Positions 21,411 through 33,598 of a stretch of DNA of 64,000 nt are shown piece by piece. Under the pieces are notes generated by a model. The model searched no databases. It saw nothing but the letters and a program-made list of their open reading frames with translations, and was not told the origin of the DNA. Every line of letters begins with the position of its first letter. Position 1 is the first letter of the stretch. The position numbers and the translations under genes were made by a program. Source of the stretch: Parastagonospora avenae f. sp. tritici 18332-5 (taxonomy: Eukaryota > Ascomycota > Dothideomycetes > Pleosporales > Phaeosphaeriaceae); contig JAFJTR010000113.1 of NCBI GenBank assembly GCA_022559985.1, forward strand, positions 1-64,000, given 5' to 3'.

Positions 21411-23660
21411 GTTCTCTCCACCACAGATGCACATCAGTGCGGAATTAAGGAGTTACCATGAGGCTGCTCATAGCCGATCTGTTCGGCCCTGAACAAGTTC
21501 GAGTATGTTCTCATGGCGGTCGATCCGCTAGTACGTTGGTCAACTCTGGTGATGTGTAACCAATAGCTTCAACGGTATATCATGGAATACTACCACAGGG
21601 TAGTTGTAGAACTATCCCCAGACAGGATTCGCCTCTTGCCGATCAGCAAGGCTCACATGGCTGAAAGGTATAGTTGCCAAGACTGGAGCTACGAGCGACA
21701 GTGCCCTATTGAGTTATAACGGATGCCATCCGGTGATCAATAGTGAATTTGAGCCCTGCGTTAGTTGCGTAAGGAGCTCAGAAAGTATAGAGTGCTCTTT
21801 GAGGCCCTCTTGTTTGCCTAGTTACCCCGATGTAGTAGTGAAAAGAACAGGAAAATGGAAATTTCGGAAATCGCACGCTTTTTCTCGGGAGCGAGTTGGG
21901 GATGAACATAGGTGGGAAGTGCGAACAAAAGATGTGAGGTCTTCTAGCAATGCAACAGCCATCACATTCCCCTGACTCTGAGTACGGAGGTGTTCATTGT
22001 TTGAGTTGATGAATTGCTGACTGGAAGGGTCTTGAGAACCTAACTAAGTCAACTCAGTATGTTTCTGTGTATAGTGGTTAGGAATATCGCACCGCAAACA
22101 GAGCAATGATGAACTATCCAGCCCGTTCGTTGCTTGCTTCACCTTGCTCTCCACTCGCCCGGACTTCTCAGTGACTGCAAATCTAAAGCACCAAAGATGT
22201 TGGGCTTCGGCAGGCAAGAGCTGGTGCCTCGCGGACAAACCCTATGGAACTCCACAGCCTCCCTACCAAGAGGCGTGTATTCCTTAGTGCGCTATCACTG
22301 CGACGTACTGATTGCATATGCTATAGACGGCAGGCCCCGTGTGGATCTGAAGTTGCTGAGGACGAGCGGGGTGGCGTCCATGTCAAGTGTTGAATTAAGC
22401 TCGACAAAAGCTGGGGTTAGCGCAACGCTAGCGGCTACTACCCCGGATCTCGTTCACTCCGTGGTCCAGATTGACTCCCTAGATTCCCCAAAAAGTGTGG
22501 GAGATGATCGCCATTTGGCACTTCTTACATACGAAAAGCGTTCTATTGGCTGTTAGCATCAAGGTAGGGTACTGGGCGGGTCACTTGATATGTAGCTTCC
22601 GGTGGTGTCATACACGCGCGACTCTTGCTTGTAGATCTTCACTTTAACGCTTGTCTGCTTCTTTGCCCGAGGCTGCAATTACTAATTCTACACTCCCTGC
22701 CATAGTGTAGCTGCCAGTAGCCGTACAATTGCCGAAGGAGAACAGTTTGCCAATCAGTGCTCTTGCTTACTGCTCACCATCAAGCGTGGATACAGCTGTG
22801 AATCGGCATTCATCGTCCACTAGATTAAGAACAAACACAGTTGAGTCGCTGCGCCAATGCCGAATGGCGCTTCATGTAGCTGAGCAGACCAGCGAACAAT
22901 CTGGATGGACCACACAAGGAACACAAATTCAACAGTTCATGCATTCAATCCGGGCGTATCAACAACGTTCACCCTCGCAACTACACAGTGCCACACTCAA
23001 CGGAAGACCTGAAGTTCACTAGCCACAGTCTGCCCCGTTATTTCAAATACCACAAAGTGTAAACAACACTAGGCCTTGGCACTCTGTTCGCCCCTTCTAA
23101 CTACATCCCAAGGGCCGATCAGCACCAAGCATCCGGTAGTCCACGCGGTACAGTGCCGCTGTCTAACGTCCGTAAGCATCGCCCCCGCACGCCTGCTCAT
23201 CACTAGCCCCAGGGACGTCGCCGACTTCTCGCCTATCTGATTTCAACTCACTGAGACGGGAGCTGTGATGAAGACAGGGTAGTAGGCCACTTAGTGAGCA
23301 TGATCGGCAATCGGGACGATACAAGATGTGTTCAAGTGCTTTTGTCCAGGGATGAGTCAGAAGCACCAGAGATTCTAGGTCGATACTCAGTCGTCTGTAG
23401 ATAGGTTGCGTACTCGGAAGGTATCAGCTCCAGACAGAGGTTTTACTCTATGCCCGCGACCCCACCGGCATACACGTTACTTCGTTCACTTGTTCGTACA
23501 CGGCGTGTAACATGTGGTATGGTGAAGTTGTGTTTTTCGTGTGCGTTCATAGAAGGTATACAACAATGGCACATTCCCGCGATGTAATGCCAAATAGTAT
23601 CGCTACAAATGATTATACATATGACGGCCGACTCTATACATGCCGTAGTCAAAAGGTCGC
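21411..23660. other. 2.2-kb gene-poor region
   Basis: The left part is upstream sequence of the peroxidase gene; the right end holds the mL46 3' UTR. An open frame from ATG 22197 to 22556 (119 aa) has no recognisable motif and looks fortuitous. No repeats or RNA genes found by eye. Confidence 0.45.
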
Positions 23661-24781
23661 TCATCGCTCCGCAAGCATGTTCTTGACGCTCTTCCAGTAC
23701 GGCTCCTCAAGCACCTTCTGCAGCTCGTCCTTTGCCAGCCACTTGAAGTCCTTGTGGCCAAGTTTGTTCTCCTTTAGATTGACCTGACCCGCCATGATGC
23801 GTGCCTTCAAGAAGAAGGTCTTTGCGCCGTACTCGGTGAGGCCGGATGGGAGCTTGGTGGTTTTGGTGTAGTCGATTTGGTGGTGTCCGATGGGGACGTG
23901 GCCGACGAGCCAGGTGTTCATATTTGGTCCGCCGGCTTGTGTGATGATGCGTGATGCTGCCTGTTCAATTGTTAACGTAATTTGAAGTAGAGCTGGAGAG
24001 TGTGACGAACCCCGTGCAGGTTTTCATCCTTCAATCGATCCTGGGGGAACTGCCATTGTCCCTCCTTGTTCTTCACGAGCAGATACAATGTCCGCTGCAG
24101 CGCTCGATTCAAGCTCTTGGTGTCGTTCTTCTCATCGGCCTCTGTGCGTCTCGGCATGGGTTTGTCGAACAACTCTCGCTCCACCTTCTTCATGCCCTTG
24201 TCCTCCGACTCGCCAGCCTCTCGCCCATCAGTCGCTGCATCTTCGAGGAGTCGATCGACCTGCCATTGAGGGTCGCTTTCCTTTGCTCCCACAAGCAATT
24301 CATCATTCCATGCCTCGTCATTGTAGCCGTTGTATCGTCCGATGTCGCGCGCAGGCGTCAGCCGTTGCCTCATCTTGCGTTTCCATTCCAGATCTGCTGG
24401 CGTGCGCTTCTTGAAGTAGAAGTAGCGTGTGAATGGAAGGGCGAGGCGCTCATTGAGGCGCTTCTGATATAGGAAGAAGGCGGCTTCGAATGGGTGCAGG
24501 TCTCGTGTGATTTGCGGTGGGCGGGACAGTACGACACCGGCGTTGACGGCATATGCTGTTGATGGAGCAGCCTGGGCGACGGGCGGTATGTGCTGCGATA
24601 CTTGATCGTCGGACTGTACAGCGGCGGCTGCTGCAGAAGCGTATTTGCGTGAGATGGAGTCCCTACATGAGCGGCATATCGACTGGCCTGGTATCGTTAG
24701 CCATTTCCACCTTCACCGGCATTGAGTATCCTCACCACTTTTTCCGGCCAGTCGCTGTGTTGTCTGCTGCCCTACGTTCAT
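23661..24781 (-). CDS. MRPL17: mitochondrial large ribosomal subunit protein mL46 (yeast Mrpl17)
   Basis: Three exons on the minus strand: 24781-24736, 24687-24011, 23960-23661, joining in frame to 340 aa. Intron 1 (48 nt) has donor GTGAGG and branch GCTAACG. Intron 2 (50 nt) has a weaker GTTCGT donor and ends GAACAG. The first exon encodes only MNVGQQTTQRLAGKS, Arg-poor but compatible with a short presequence followed by SRKYASAAA. Recognisable blocks: RPPQITRDLHPFEAAFFLYQKR and LPFTRYFYFKK; W.FPQDRL in the Nudix-like half; and a C-terminal FFLKARI...HKDFKWLAKDEL. Known: a non-catalytic Nudix-fold protein of the mitoribosome. It shares a divergent promoter with CCT8. Confidence 0.9.
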
Positions 24782-25507
24782 GCTGGCTGGCCTCCGGGCG
24801 TCGCAATGTCGTTTGATGCCACCACCTCTGACCTCGAAGTTGTGGAAAAGTTCCGGAGCGGGAGTGCATAAATCAGGCCTAGCGCCATTCCACTAGCGTC
24901 GCGACTGCACTTATCTTCGTTTTTTCTCGCCAGACTCAACTTCTTCAATCCACGGCACCAATCCTTATCCCCAGCTTCCTCGTACTGTCATGAGATGTTG
25001 GTCATTTAGCGGTGCCGAGAAGAATTGAGCAGTCTTTTTCGCTAGCGGTAGCTTCAAAAAATCCTAAAGTATACGGCTAGATAGATTTTGCTCACATGCC
25101 CTCGTACCGCGTCTCCTGTAGAGGCATTTCCACGCGCACTATTGGCTCTGCCTTTGCGCACAATGACCATACTACATCATGATATGAACGTATTCTAAGA
25201 AAGTCATGTTTGTTGCTGGTTCAGATGAGTCCCGTAGCTGCCTCCTATATGTATCAAATCGTGCCCGATTGACCAGGTCCTCCGTCGTGAATGATACGGA
25301 ATACCGCGCTTCTTGTTCCCCATTCTACTGCGTCATACACTCACTCATACTCATCTCAGTGAACGCTGCTGTGTTCCTCCATCCCTTCCCACCCATCGGT
25401 GGTCCATTATCGCCGACGCCAAGACATCGCGGGACGCGTCCGTAAATTTCCAAAGCGAGAGCTCCAGGTACACCACCACCCCACGATACCCCTCATACAC
25501 CACCAAC
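24782..25507. other. divergent promoter region of mL46 and CCT8
   Basis: 726 nt separating the starts of two housekeeping genes. A pyrimidine-rich leader (25360-25507) precedes CCT8. No further gene seen. Confidence 0.55.
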
Positions 25508-27279
25508 ATGTCTCTCTCGATACCCAACGCCCCTAATGCCGGCCTGTTCAAGCAGGGCTACCAGAAGTGAGCCTCATCTGGTCTCTTCATCAATATAAAC
25601 ACACAACTAACCCCACAACAGCTACGACGCTGAGGATGGCGCTGTTATTCGCAACATCGACGCCTGCCGCACGATTGCGCAAACCGTTCAGACCTCGCTC
25701 GGACCCTACGGCCGCAACAAGATCGTCATAAACCACCTCCAGAAAATGATCCTGACCTCGGACGCTGCCACGATTCTGCGAGAACTCGAGGTTGTCCACC
25801 CCGCAGCAAAGTTGCTTGTTATGGCGAGCCAGCAGCAGGAGGCTGAGATGGGCGATGCGACCAACCTCGTCATTGTCCTGGCAGGCGAGCTGCTCAAGAA
25901 AGCTGAGGAGCTCATCCGGATGGGCTTGAAGACGAGCGACATTGTTTTGGGTTTTGAGAAGGCACAGACTGCTGCTCAGCAGATTTTGGAAGGTATGATA
26001 GGATTCAATCCTCTGAGTGTATTGAGCTAACGATTTGACAGAGCTCGTATGCGACAAGGTCGCAGACCTGCGATCACAAGAAGAGCTCAGCAAGGCCATC
26101 CGCACAGTTGTAGCAGCCAAGCAGTCCGGCAGCGAAGACTTCCTCGCAGATCTCGTCGCCGAAGCCGTTCTCGCCGTCCTCCCCAAGAACGCCACCAACT
26201 TCAACGTCGACAACGTCCGCGTGGTCAAGATCATGGGAGGCAGCCTCGAGCAGAGCAAGGTTGTCAAGGGCATGGTCTTTGCCAGGGTACCAGACGGCAC
26301 TGTTCAGAAGGCCACCAAGGCCAAGGTCGGAGTCTTCTCATGCCCCATCGACATTTCACAGACGGAGACCAAGGGAACCGTCCTGCTACACAACGCGAAG
26401 GAGATGATGGACTTTACAAAGGGCGAAGAACAACAGGTCGAGCAGGTCGTCAAGGAGCTCCACGACTCAGGCATGCGCGTTGTCATTGCTGGCTCCACCA
26501 TCGGCGAGCTTGCGCTGCACTACCTCAACCGCTACAACATCCTCGTCATCAAGGTCCTCTCCAAGTTCGAGCTCCGCCGGTTATGCCGTGTCGTCGGCGC
26601 TACACCGCTCGCTCGTCTCGGCGCTCCTATGCCAGACGAGATGGGCTCAATCGATGTCGTAGAGACGCTTGAGATCGGTGGAGACCGCGTCACAGTCTTC
26701 AGGCAAGAGAACGACCAGACAAGGACAGCCACACTTGTCCTGCGAGGTGCCACACAAAACCACCTTGACGATGTCGAGCGAGCCATCGACGACGGTGTCA
26801 ACGTGGTCAAGGCCATTACCCGCGACCCACGTCTAGTACCAGGCGCCGGAGCAACCGAGATGCAGCTTATCGAGCGCATCAAGGCCATCGCCGACCGCAC
26901 ATCAGGCCTCGCACAGTACTCCATCCGCAAATACGGCGAAGCCTTCGAGGTCATTCCCCGCACCCTCGCCGAGTCAGCCGGTCTCGACGCTACCGAAGTT
27001 CTCGCACGTCTTTACGTTTCACATGCTGCGCAAAAGGGTCGCAAGGACGACGAATGGACGACTGGTGTCGACATTGAGAACGATGACAACACAGGCATTC
27101 TTGACGCAAAGGACGAGGGTATCCTGGACCTGTGGGTTAGCAAGAGCTGGGCCGTCAAGTTGGCGACTGAAGCTGCGCGGACGGTATTGAGTGTCGACCA
27201 AATCATTGTTGCCAGGCAAGCTGGTGGCCCCAAGATGCCTGGAAAGGCGCAAGGAGGCAACTGGGACCAGGATGACTAG
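25508..27279 (+). CDS. CCT8: T-complex chaperonin subunit theta (CCT8)
   Basis: Three exons: 25508-25566, 25622-25992, 26042-27279, 555 aa, the usual length for CCT theta. Group II chaperonin signatures are present: TSLGPYGRNKIVINHL; the ATPase block EMGDATNLVIVLAGELL (theta-type, where other subunits have GDGTT); and the C-terminal ATP-site strand GILDAKDEGILDLWVSK. The apical domain occupies exon 3's first third. The theta assignment rests on the N-terminus (SIPNAPNAGLFKQGYQ) and the altered GD-x-TN motif. Known: one of eight subunits of the cytosolic TRiC ring that folds actin and tubulin. Introns are 55 and 49 nt. Confidence 0.95.
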
Positions 27280-27631
27280 AGTGTTGGAGCGCTAAAAGCA
27301 GTAACAAACACATAGAACTACGTCTGGTCGATCAGCGTCTAGATGCTTAATGCCAAAAGATGAATGACAGCAGGCTTCGAGACCACCACTAATGCTACCA
27401 TGGTTTCAGATTACTATCACTTGTGCAGGTTTGTCAGAGCGCTTTAGTCTTTGCACCGTCCACACACCACAAGGAGGAAAGCATTCTGAGGAGACATGGA
27501 AAAATGACTGATGGTTTTAGGCGGATCATAAACGATTTTCCGTTGGATCATAATCATATCAGGGTATCTAATACTATTCGCCCTCTTTCCCTATCGCGCA
27601 AACACCGACTAAAACATCACACACCATCTCC
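27280..27631. other. convergent 3' region of CCT8 and the CFEM receptor
   Basis: 352 nt, no gene seen; expected to hold both 3' UTRs. Confidence 0.5.
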
Positions 27632-29645
27632 CTACCAATCCTTCGGCAGAGTCTCCTGATGCCTCGCCCTATACAAACTATCCGGCTTCTTCCCCACATC
27701 CTCCTCACTCCCCCCTTCCCTCAACTCCACCAACCCTACCTCATCCTCACCCCTAACCTCCTCCTCAACGCTAACATCCACCGTCTTCATAATTGTCGTC
27801 TGAAACAGACTGCCACCGAGCGTATCCTGCTTGACCCTGCGCGTCGCCTCGGCAGTATACCGCGGCGTGTTTGCCGAGGAGCCCAACGTGCTGCCGAACC
27901 ACCTGGGCAGGAAGCGCGCGACGAAGCGCCGGAAGGCGGGCATGCACATTGCTATTATGCCGACGTTGAGTTCGAGGGGCGAGAAGATCCCGCTGAGCAT
28001 GTTGTCGTAGATGGGGTTTGTGGAGGCGCCGTATTGGGCGAGGGCCCAAAGGCGGGATACGGAGACGATGATTGTGCTGGTGATATTAGCATCATGTCTA
28101 CAAATCTTGCTTCATGGCGAGGATGGAGAAAAGGGAAGGGGAAGAAGGCGGTGGGCTTACATCGCGCCAGTGCTGAATATCGCCACAAGCATCAGTTTCT
28201 TCCGCATACTCAGATTCAACTTGAGGAGTTCGGGGATCGGGATGATGACAATGTATATATCGACTGCGATGTTGTACCCCGCCGCGACAAACCAGAAGAT
28301 TTGCTGGTTGATGCAGTAGTCATATGGCGTTTCGGCGTCCCAGGATGTCCACGCCGCTATATAGCACATTGTCAGTAATTGTAGTGGATTTGAAGGTAAT
28401 ACTGTACGTACCAGAAATAGGCCGACAAGCAAACGTCATCGGCAGCCCGAATGCAATCGGAAACAGTATAGAGAGAACGACCCCAATGTAAACCGCCTTC
28501 CTCGTCCTCTCCGCCGGGAAAATCCGGAGAAACATGACCAGAAAACACAGTTTACTAAACGTCGCGCTGACGAAGTAGGATAGCTGGTTGAAGTACACAA
28601 TCTACCCACACACACATGTTAGCACACACTCCCTTCTACCCAACACGACCCAGCCCAATCCAATCCAATCCGATTGAGGACTCACCTTCATGATAACATA
28701 GATACTTTGAGCTTCCACCGCCCACGTATCCCTCCCAAACCCCAACCCGCCCGCAACCGCCTGCCCTACCGTAACCGGCATCGCAAACACCCAAGCCCCC
28801 ACGACGCACCAATCGTCCCAGCCCCAGATATGCTGCTGCAGACTGACTAGCACACGGATGCTCAGTGCGAGCAGCGCCAGGCTGCCGAAGACAACGTTGG
28901 TGGCGATGAGCGCGTGGGTGCGGTCTTTGATGGGGATGGAGCATTGCGCGTTGGTGGTGTTGATGGCGCGCAGGGTGTCTTTCAGGGTGCAGGTGGTTTG
29001 TATGCAGGTGCTGAGGAGGGCGGTGAGGGCAGGGGTGGTGCAGATACAGGTGGCGTTTGTGGGGGCGCAGAGGGGGTGGGTGTTGAGGGTTGTGGTGAAG
29101 CATGTTGCCTGGAGGTGTTTAGCGGTGGCTGTGAGGTATGTTGTCTGGTATGGAGGGTTGATGATATATGGAGAACCGATTGTGCCGTGGAGGATTGATG
29201 ATGTTTGAAGAGATGATAGTGATTAAAGGAGTGATCGTGTGTGGGATTGATATTGTACGAAGAACCGACGGTGGATGAAGAGATGACGGGGTATGAAGAG
29301 ATGGTATATAGAGAGTTTGCACTTGAAGATATGATGGTATATGAAAACGTAGAGGTGTGTGTATGAAAAAGCGATCGCGTATAGAAGAGTGAAGGCGTTC
29401 GCAAAAGCGATGGTGTGTATGAAGAAGTGAGCGCAAGGAAGGGGGCTGGTAATCGGTATCTTGAAGTCGATACGAAAAGGAACTGAGAAAGCATTTGATG
29501 TGTTACAGCACGATCTCAACATGTTTGATACACGCCAGATGGAAGATGTACTTACAGCGCACGTGGGGATTTCGGCTTGCGCCACCACCGGCACCACTGC
29601 ACACAAAAGTGCCACAGCTGCCGTCAAAAGTGTATTCGGACGCAT
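27632..29645 (-). CDS. CFEM-domain Pth11-like seven-helix receptor
   Basis: Five exons on the minus strand: 29645-29556, 29108-28686, 28601-28412, 28356-28161, 28076-27632, 447 aa, all phases consistent. A signal peptide (~1-23) is followed by a CFEM domain with eight Cys at about 29, 33, 44, 51, 53, 65, 70 and 86 (spacing C-x3-C...C-x-C...C). Seven membrane segments follow (first: LIATNVVFGSLALLALSIRV), with fungal rhodopsin-domain marks such as WGWDDW and a cytoplasmic acidic tail. Known: CFEM/Pth11-type receptors sense host or surface cues; M. oryzae Pth11 controls appressorium formation. Intron 1 is 447 nt, far longer than the others, and splits the CFEM fold between Cys1 and Cys2. Ligand unknown. 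Confidence 0.85.
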
Positions 29646-31114
29646 TGTCAAAGCTTCTATATCGAAAGGACGACCTCAGGGTGGATGTAACGAATGAGAA
29701 GTACTCCAGATACCTCAAAGATAAGTACCACTTCAACCCATCACCCTACTACGTTTGCATGTATCCGTAAATAGGGTGTGTGAAAAGAAATGTCCGTAAG
29801 GCAGGACCTACGCAGCCTTTCCCGTAGTTTACATTACTTTTTGTGCGGGTTACACGGTATACCGGCGTGGTCCGCGTGCAAACAGGACAGGGCATCGAGC
29901 TTGACCCCTGAGATCAGCTCGTGATCACCGTTTGGAGGTAAGGCAGTTACAGGCATGTCGTACCTGTTGAGATGCCCATGCGTTACAGTGGATTCTCGAA
30001 GTGTTCTAGCGCAATTTCAACCTTGCATTGCGGGGTCTCGCCATGTGCTTACTTTGCTTTTTGGCCTTCTTCAAACTTTGTATTGCGCTGAGGCTGAGTA
30101 CACTACGAGCTGTCATCTCAATCGAGCGGAGGTTTCGGCAACGGACGTGTTTGAGCTGTCCCCAATCTGCTAAGAGTCCCATGGAAATTCGAACTGATAC
30201 GCCAGTGCGGAAGACGCAGTCAATAGTTCGATCGCGATGCTGTAAGCGAGCTGTGGAACATAACAAACGATGCGTGGATGCAGCCCCCAACGTCTGTAGG
30301 TGGTTTGGATATAGCCTATGCGCTAAACTGAATGAACAGCGGGCCGTTGCCGATTGCGTACTTCCCCCCGTCCTGACAGGTACGCTAGCCGGTGGACATG
30401 GGACACGCCAAATTGCGTTGTAGCCACCGGGCATCGTCCCCAAAGATTCCTTGGTTCGGTTTCGTCTTCCAACAATGCAGGTCGTTCAAAGACACATTTG
30501 AAGGACCAGCTGCACCTCAGGCAACCGACGATAACGATGCGGGGGACAATGTAACGGTGAGGTTACCTAGACACACGTGGAACGCATCTGTGAGGTATAA
30601 ACTTCCGAGTGAACCATGAGCTTAAATCCGGATAGCCGCTGTGCTACATACTGCCTAGCCGCACTTCCACAGTGTGGATTCACACGGGGAGCAAATCAGG
30701 CCCGCGTTCGCTATCAAAGACCCCTTGAGAAAGCCTTATTTCCCGGGATGTGGAGAATAAACATCGCAGTATGTCTTGCTGAATTGCTTTTGGAGCAGCA
30801 ATCCTTGCAAACGCCTGCTAATTTCCATTTCACTGCAGTAGCTTCGAATAGCTCGTGAAAGTACCCACGCTGATACCAGACAAACGGGCCGTGACCTCTT
30901 GCATTGCACCGACACAGGGGTATCAATTCGTTCCGCGTTTGCTCCCACAGCAGGCTAAAGGCTGCATGGGCGATGGGCAAGCTCGATGGCCCAAAAGCGC
31001 GGCGTAGTCCCTTCCCCAACAGCGCTTAACTCCCCACGGAGTCCCATTGCATTGGGTTTTTAGATTCCTTCTCTCTTCTGTCACATTTGTCGTCGAGCAC
31101 CCTGTCATCTCGTC
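29646..31114. other. divergent intergenic region, receptor / P450
   Basis: 1.47 kb without a recognisable gene. Short frames (e.g. ATG 30616, 80 codons) lack any motif. It should contain the promoters of both flanking genes. Confidence 0.45.
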
Positions 31115-32825
31115 ATGGCTCTGTTCCCCGACCAGCTCCTCGGCTTTGCCGGCCTGACTTGGCTCACCGTCGTTCTCCCCGTATGTTACGCTACGTACTG
31201 CCTGGGATGGATCGTATACGCGCGGACCCTACATCCACTTGCGAAGATACCGGGTCCGTTCTGGCCCTCTGTGTCAAGAACCTGGGTCATGTACCGGGCG
31301 TACGTTGGAGACCTGGAGACTGAACAGCGGAGGCTGCATGAGGAGTATGGACCACTGCTTCGGGTGGCCCCAGGTACGTAACGCATGACCTGTCGTAGCA
31401 ATGTAGCCGAAACTAATAATACGACAGACGAGGTGGTGTGTAACGACCCTAGAGAGATCCCCACTGTCTACCCACTGAAGGACCCTCTGGAGAAGACAGT
31501 ATGGTACGACGCTTGGCGCCCCGCGGGCATGAACTCGAGGCCGGATATGTTCAGCAACAGATCGGAGAAGGACCATGCTGCCTACCAACGTGTCGTTGCC
31601 CATGTCTACTCGTTGACAAGCGTGTTGAAGAGCGAGTCTGAACTCAATGCCACCGGAGACCTATTCATTCAGCGTCTCGATGAGTTCGCCGACAGAGGCG
31701 AGGAATTTAACTTCGGCCTTTGGCTGGAAATGTACTGTTACGACAACATTGGCGTCGTCTTCTTCGGTCAGCAGTTTGGGTTCCTCAAGGACAGCATTGA
31801 CTATGGCGGATACATTGCGGCCGTCCACAAGTCCATGCCTTTTCTGCATATTCTTGCATCGTCACCAGCATATATTCGCCCATTTTTGATGATATGTGCT
31901 GTTGCAATCCCGAGCATGTTGAAAGCTGTCATCGCTGTCGATGGGGTAAGAAAGACAGCCGAGCGCGAGACCTATGGTGCTCAGGCGCGCACTGAAGAAG
32001 CTACGGCGAAACGAGTCGATATGACTTCGCAAATGCTAGGTATCGTTCGCGAAAAGGGCGCAAAGAACAACTTTAGCGTGAGGGAAATTGTCTCGGAGAA
32101 CTGGACTGCCGTGTAAGTACTGTCAAAAAACGCCGACGTTTATCAAGCTAATTCCGGTCGATACCAGGATGGCTGGATCAGACAGTACATCAATCGGCCT
32201 GCGTTCCATCTTCTACTACCTGATGAAGAATCCCGAGAAACTGGCGCGCACGAGGGCTGAGATTGATGCTGCATTTGCGGACGGCACATTGACGTCTCCA
32301 ATCCTGCAGACCCAGTCCGTCAAATTGGTTTACCTCGGCGCAGTGATCAAGGAATCCTTTCGCTTGTTTAGTCCATTCGCGGCTCCTATCCAGCGATACG
32401 CCCCTGCCAGCGGACTTGTGCTCGCCGGCACTCCCATTCCCATTGGTACACGCGTCGGTCTCAACCCTGCGGTCGTCCATCATCACAAGGAGGTCTTTGG
32501 TGAAGACGCTGGTTCATTCCGTCCTGAACGTTGGCTAGAAAGCGATGTTGAGCAGGTCAAGCTCATGGATCGATGCATGATGCATTTCGGTGCTGGTACT
32601 CGCCGATGCACTGGCAAGAACGTAAGTCGCGGAAGCATGTTATATTCGGCAGCTACTAACACAATGCAGATTGCCATGACCGAGATTCTCAAGATCACTC
32701 CTGAGATCATACGTCGTTTTGACTTTGAGCTGACACATGCCGGCGAGTGGACGACGCACAACGCTGCTTTCAACGTGCAGCATGGTGTTAACTGTCGCTT
32801 CCGCAAGAGGCAGGGAATCGCTTAA
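31115..32825 (+). CDS. cytochrome P450 monooxygenase
   Basis: Four exons: 31115-31373, 31428-32112, 32168-32621, 32670-32825, 517 aa. An N-terminal membrane anchor (~15-38) is followed by a Pro-rich hinge (KIPGPFWP). The I-helix carries AGSDST (~316-321), the K-helix ExxR is KESFR (~375), the meander is FRPERWLE, and the heme-binding loop is FGAGTRRCTGKN with ligand Cys at about 462. The intron after this loop is common in fungal P450s. The closest known style is the pisatin-demethylase/benzoate-hydroxylase-like fungal group, judged only by motif flavour. ER-bound; needs a reductase encoded elsewhere. A same-strand oxidoreductase follows 0.8 kb downstream, so a small shared pathway is possible but unproven. 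Confidence 0.92.
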
Positions 32826-33598
32826 ATCCTTCCATAGCGCTGTAATTGTTCCAGAGTTGGACAAGTTGAGCGAGCGTATTTGCTTTTTCGTACACGGCCT
32901 CGAGTATTCTCAAGCGATCCTGTTCGTGCGTTTCTTGTTTCTAATCATCCAGGGCCTGGATTATTCGGAGGAATTGTTCGCCCGCGGATAGTGGGTACGG
33001 ACGATTGTGAGATGGAAAATGTGTTCTTTGTCGCGGTGCCGAGGTAGAAGGATTAGAGTCGCGCGTTGAGCTCGGGTGTAGTCCGAGCATTTACTAATGC
33101 ACTTGCTGACATTTCCTGATTACGTTTGTCAGCGAATCCATTAAGGCAGGCAGCCTTGCACTGCTTGCCTTGTTCAGTTCAGTGATTCCATTGTATGCTT
33201 CAAAGCGGCCAACGCAAGTGACTTGGACAATTGTATTGCAGTAGAAGCTCGCTTCATGCGTACAAGTCGTTCGGTGGAACCATTGGTCAGCTCGTTTCTC
33301 GCGTCACGGAATTGCCGACTTGCTTGCGTCTCTTTACATTACAACCGCTCGTGAGGCTGCGGTATGATGTTCCATGAGTCGCGACAAGCAGAGAATCGAG
33401 CCGAACACTAGCGAACGTTAGAAATCGTCATAGGTGGCGGGGTCCGTACTAACCTACGCTAGAGAATTTAGACCGACGTATGCTCCGTGTGTTGTTTAAA
33501 GAAGCTTCAGGATTGCTTGTTCCTACGATTTCAGCAAGCCATCTTTACATTCCATACCTCATCTCATCATTATTATCTAACCAAAAACCGGAATCAGC
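32826..33598. other. intergenic region, P450 to oxidoreductase
   Basis: 773 nt, no gene recognised. Presumed P450 3' UTR and oxidoreductase promoter. Confidence 0.5.

Noticed and set aside
22197..22556. 119-codon frame in the gene-poor region
   Set aside because: No recognisable domain, signal, splice context or neighbour support; length is within chance.
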